From Acidobacteriaceae bacterium (lineage in GTDB: Bacteria > Acidobacteriota > Terriglobia > Terriglobales > Acidobacteriaceae): a DNA stretch of 7,630 nt. Below the pieces are notes generated by a model. The model was given only the letters and a program-made list of their open reading frames with translations, was not told the DNA's origin and did no database searches. Both the position numbers and the translations under genes were made by a program. Numbering within the stretch: the stretch's first letter is position 1; each line of letters opens with the position of its first letter. Shown here one piece after another: positions 5,016-7,630 of the stretch. Where the stretch lies: contig PLSH01000166.1 of NCBI GenBank assembly GCA_003165095.1, forward strand, positions 32,614-40,243. Reading direction: 5' to 3'.

Positions 5016-7630
5016 ATGTCGATCGCGTCGGAGTTGAATTCCGCTATTGGGCCAAAATCGCGCCGGGCATTTTTGCAGGCAATGGGAGCGACCGGAGTTG
5101 CGCTCTTCGGACAACGGGCATGGAGCGCCGCGTTGCCGGAGAGCGTTCGCCAGTCTCTTGCGCGCGCGGGCAAGACGGTTACGCTGCTGGAAGATGGGGT
5201 ATTTCAAGGCTCGGCATGGGGCTGGCAGTTCACTGAAGGCGCCATGGTGGCGGAGGTCTCGCGCGGCGCGGGAAGGCGCTCGGTTGCGGTGCGCACAGAA
5301 TCGGGAGATTACGCACGCTTCCTGGTGCTGGGGCCGGAGATTGGAAAGACGTATACGCTCAGCGGCTGGGTGAAGACGGAAGGGATCGCTGCGGAAGAAG
5401 AGGCGGCCGGCGCGTACTACACGGCCTCGCAGTTCGAGTTTCAGGGCCGTCCCACGGAGTTTACCGTGGATGGCAAGCAGCTTCCGGAGAAGCGCTTCGG
5501 CAATTACACGGGGACCACGGGCTGGCAACGATTCTCGCAGAGCTTCACCTGCCTTCCGGGCACCACCTGGTTTGAGGTGGTGGTGGGAATCTATCGCGCT
5601 GCCGGTTCGGCGTGGTTCACTGAGCTGACCTTTGTCGAAGGCGCTGCCGCGGCCGAGTTTGACGATGTGGTGGACTACTGGCAAGCCCTGGAGTGGGCGC
5701 ACAAAGATGCTCTCGAAAGCGCCGCACGCAGCAAGCCGGCAGCGGCAATCCTGCGGGATGCGCTTCCGGTGCGCGGCACAGCCTCAGACCCGGCGCAACT
5801 TGCCAGGCTGCTGAGCGAGACCTACGACGTTGCTTTCCTGACGGCGGAACAACTGGCCGATCCGAAACGGCTGAACCGCGCCGCTTTTGACTTGCTGGTG
5901 CTGCCCTATGGAGAAAGTTTCCCCTTGTCCGCGCGCGAGGCCGTGGAGAAGTTTCTGGGCGATGGCGGCGATCTGCTCAGCACAGGCGGATATGCCTTTC
6001 AGGCGCCGCTGGTTTTGAAGGCCGGCAAATGGGAGTTTTACAACGAGGCGGTGCGGACGGAGAGCGGGGAGAATCTGCTGCCCGCATTTTCCGCGTCGGG
6101 AAAAGCGTGGACCGCGCTTGAACCCAAATACGCGAGCGCCGAGAGCGCGTCTCTGCCGGAGGCAGGACAGCAAACAGCAGGCAAAGTGAGCGTGCCAAGC
6201 GGGCTGTGGAACCAGAACTCGGCGTGGCTCTGCGAACTGCCGGCCGGAGCCGAGCGCGACCAATTCTATTTTGAAGGCTGGATACGCACTGCGCAGGTGC
6301 AACCCTCGCCCGACGGCTACGCCTATGCAGGCATTGAACAGCTTGACGAAAAGGGAGAGCCGGTTTCCGCGGCCGGCCTGGAACTCGAACGAATCCAGGA
6401 TTCCCTTCCCTGGCACAAAGTTGCGCGGCTGATTACCGTGGGGACCGGCTGCCGCAAGTTGCGCGTTGGATTTGGCTTGAACAACGCGACGGGCACAATC
6501 TGGGGAGCGCAGTTCCGCCTCGAGCGCCGTTCGCCCCAGGTGCGCATTAACACCGCACTGGGATTCCCTCAGGACGAGCTGCAGATTACGCCCGATCAGA
6601 TTGGAATGTTTGACGCTGACTTTCGCCTCAAGCGGGTTGCTTCCATTCGCCCCGCTGAGGGACAGACGATTCTGGGCGGCAGCCAGGAGCTTGGGGGAGC
6701 CTTTGAAGGCTATGCCGCAACATGCGTGGTTGGCATGAACCAGGCACGCTGGATACCGCTGCTGGAGGCATATGATGCAGTTGGCCGCAAGCGCGGCGCG
6801 GCCGGCGCGTTGGTTCATCATGTGCGCGGCGCCTACGCCCGCAGCTGTTGGGCGTTTTTTGGCGTGGACAACCAGGACATCTTTTCCGCTGGATCGGCGC
6901 TGGGGGTGAGCACCCTGCGCGCCGTAAGCAAGGTCTTGGCAAACAAATGTTACCTGCATGCGTGCGAGACCGATTTTTCCGCTTACAAACAAGGTGAGCC
7001 GGTACACCTGTCTGTGCTCGCCACCAACTTGAGCAGGACGAGCCCGGAGCTTGATGTGCGCTGGCAAATTGCCTCGGCCGACGCCGGTCAGGAATCGTTT
7101 GACACCAGCCAGAAAGTGGTGGTTGCGCCAGGCCAGACCGTACGGGTCGAAACGGAGTGGCGTCCAGCATCGTTTGCGAACGACCGGTATCGCGTGACGG
7201 CCGAGTTGACGATGGACGGTGAGGTGGCAGACCGGGTGGAAACGGGCTTCGTGGTGTGGAGCGCAGAGACGTTGGGCAAGGGCCTGGCGTTCGAATTCAA
7301 GGAAAACTACTTCCAGGTTGAAGGCCACAGTTTGTTTCTACAGGGGACCGACGACTATCTGCACACTTTCATCGACCGGGACGAGAATCCGCTCACGTGG
7401 CATAAAGATGCCCAGGGCTGCAAAGATTCCTGCATCGATGTGTACGAAAACCTGATGGGACTGCGCGGGCCGCAGCATCGCCCAACGAAAACATGGTGGC
7501 GGTGGATCGACGCCATGCTGCTCAATGTGCAAAGCGTGGGCGGCGCATTTTTCCCCGGCATGCTGGTCTTCAGCAACACGGCGGTAAGCGACAAGGATCT
7601 GGCCGATCAACAGGCCTACGTGCAGGCCTT
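5016..7630 (+). CDS. Tat-exported multi-domain putative glycoside hydrolase, 3'-truncated by window
   Basis: One frame stays open from the ATG at 5016 to the window end: 871 codons plus 2 nt, no stop. A Tat signal peptide begins with SRRAFLQAMG (15-24) and ends near A39, so the folded protein is exported. Residues about 69-206 look like a CBM-like beta-sandwich (YTLSGWVKTEGI; GWQRFSQSFTCLP). Residues about 240-345 resemble a glutamine amidotransferase/ThuA-like fold (FDLLVLPYGESF, GDGGDLLSTGG) without a cysteine at the nucleophile-like turn. A second CBM-like module spans 391-505 (FYFEGWIRTAQV; LPWHKVARLITV). Residues 508-625 include GMNQARWIPLLEAYD and SCWAFFGVDNQDIF. An Ig-like sandwich covers about 648-748. 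From about 757 (FEFKENYFQVEGHSLFLQGTDD) a probable TIM-barrel begins, as in GH2- or GH42-like enzymes. Catalytic residues lie beyond the window, so family and substrate are open. The alternative start at 4980 would add 12 residues but has no ribosome binding site. Confidence 0.85.
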   Translation, partial: MSIASELNSAIGPKSRRAFLQAMGATGVALFGQRAWSAALPESVRQSLARAGKTVTLLEDGVFQGSAWGWQFTEGAMVAEVSRGAGRRSVAVRTESGDYARFLVLGPEIGKTYTLSGWVKTEGIAAEEEAAGAYYTASQFEFQGRPTEFTVDGKQLPEKRFGNYTGTTGWQRFSQSFTCLPGTTWFEVVVGIYRAAGSAWFTELTFVEGAAAAEFDDVVDYWQALEWAHKDALESAARSKPAAAILRDALPVRGTASDPAQLARLLSETYDVAFLTAEQLADPKRLNRAAFDLLVLPYGESFPLSAREAVEKFLGDGGDLLSTGGYAFQAPLVLKAGKWEFYNEAVRTESGENLLPAFSASGKAWTALEPKYASAESASLPEAGQQTAGKVSVPSGLWNQNSAWLCELPAGAERDQFYFEGWIRTAQVQPSPDGYAYAGIEQLDEKGEPVSAAGLELERIQDSLPWHKVARLITVGTGCRKLRVGFGLNNATGTIWGAQFRLERRSPQVRINTALGFPQDELQITPDQIGMFDADFRLKRVASIRPAEGQTILGGSQELGGAFEGYAATCVVGMNQARWIPLLEAYDAVGRKRGAAGALVHHVRGAYARSCWAFFGVDNQDIFSAGSALGVSTLRAVSKVLANKCYLHACETDFSAYKQGEPVHLSVLATNLSRTSPELDVRWQIASADAGQESFDTSQKVVVAPGQTVRVETEWRPASFANDRYRVTAELTMDGEVADRVETGFVVWSAETLGKGLAFEFKENYFQVEGHSLFLQGTDDYLHTFIDRDENPLTWHKDAQGCKDSCIDVYENLMGLRGPQHRPTKTWWRWIDAMLLNVQSVGGAFFPGMLVFSNTAVSDKDLADQQAYVQA

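Noticed and set aside
3585..5702. 705-codon open frame on the minus strand
   Set aside because: It runs antisense across the receptor end, the terminator hairpin and the start of the glycosidase-like gene. Its translation is rich in Arg, Ala, Gly and Val with no recognisable domain; it is explained by GC-biased codons of the plus-strand genes.
5784..7328. 514-codon open frame on the minus strand
   Set aside because: It is fully antisense to the glycosidase-like gene, whose plus-strand translation has a Tat signal and coherent domains. The minus-strand protein shows no family motifs.
1..7630. CRISPR arrays, tRNA or rRNA genes, insertion sequences, attachment sites
   Set aside because: I looked for regularly spaced direct repeats, transposase motifs, terminal inverted repeats and tRNA-like cloverleaf ends and saw none.

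Overview
The window looks like chromosomal DNA of an Acidobacteriota bacterium (Terriglobia-like). This rests mainly on the large Oar-type TonB-dependent receptor with an N-terminal carboxypeptidase-regulatory-like domain, and on the moderately GC-rich coding sequence. The phylum call is an inference from protein style; no rRNA or other marker gene is present.

All genes read rightward. Positions 1-159 hold the last 52 codons of a RhaT-like L-rhamnose/proton symporter. After a 187-nt spacer comes a complete GntR/HutC-type regulator with a UTRA ligand-binding domain (347-1159). A 355-nt non-coding interval (1160-1514) follows. It contains two terminator-like hairpins, a good sigma70-type promoter whose -10 region overlaps a GntR-style palindrome (GTATATAC), and a leader of about 100 nt. 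Next is a complete 1116-residue TonB-dependent outer-membrane receptor (1515-4865). A 150-nt spacer carries a very strong GC-rich hairpin. The last gene (5016 to beyond the window end) encodes a Tat-exported, multi-domain protein that appears to be a glycoside hydrolase; only its first 871 residues are visible.

The genes suggest a carbohydrate-acquisition locus: outer-membrane uptake (receptor), periplasmic or extracytoplasmic glycan cleavage (Tat-exported putative glycosidase), inner-membrane sugar import (RhaT-like) and ligand-responsive control (GntR/UTRA). No SusD-like lipoprotein is present in the window. The rhamnose link rests only on the partial transporter. The most unusual item is the last gene: two CBM-like beta-sandwich modules resembling each other, a glutamine-amidotransferase-like segment without a visible nucleophilic cysteine, an Ig-like module, and the start of a probable TIM-barrel that is cut by the window edge.
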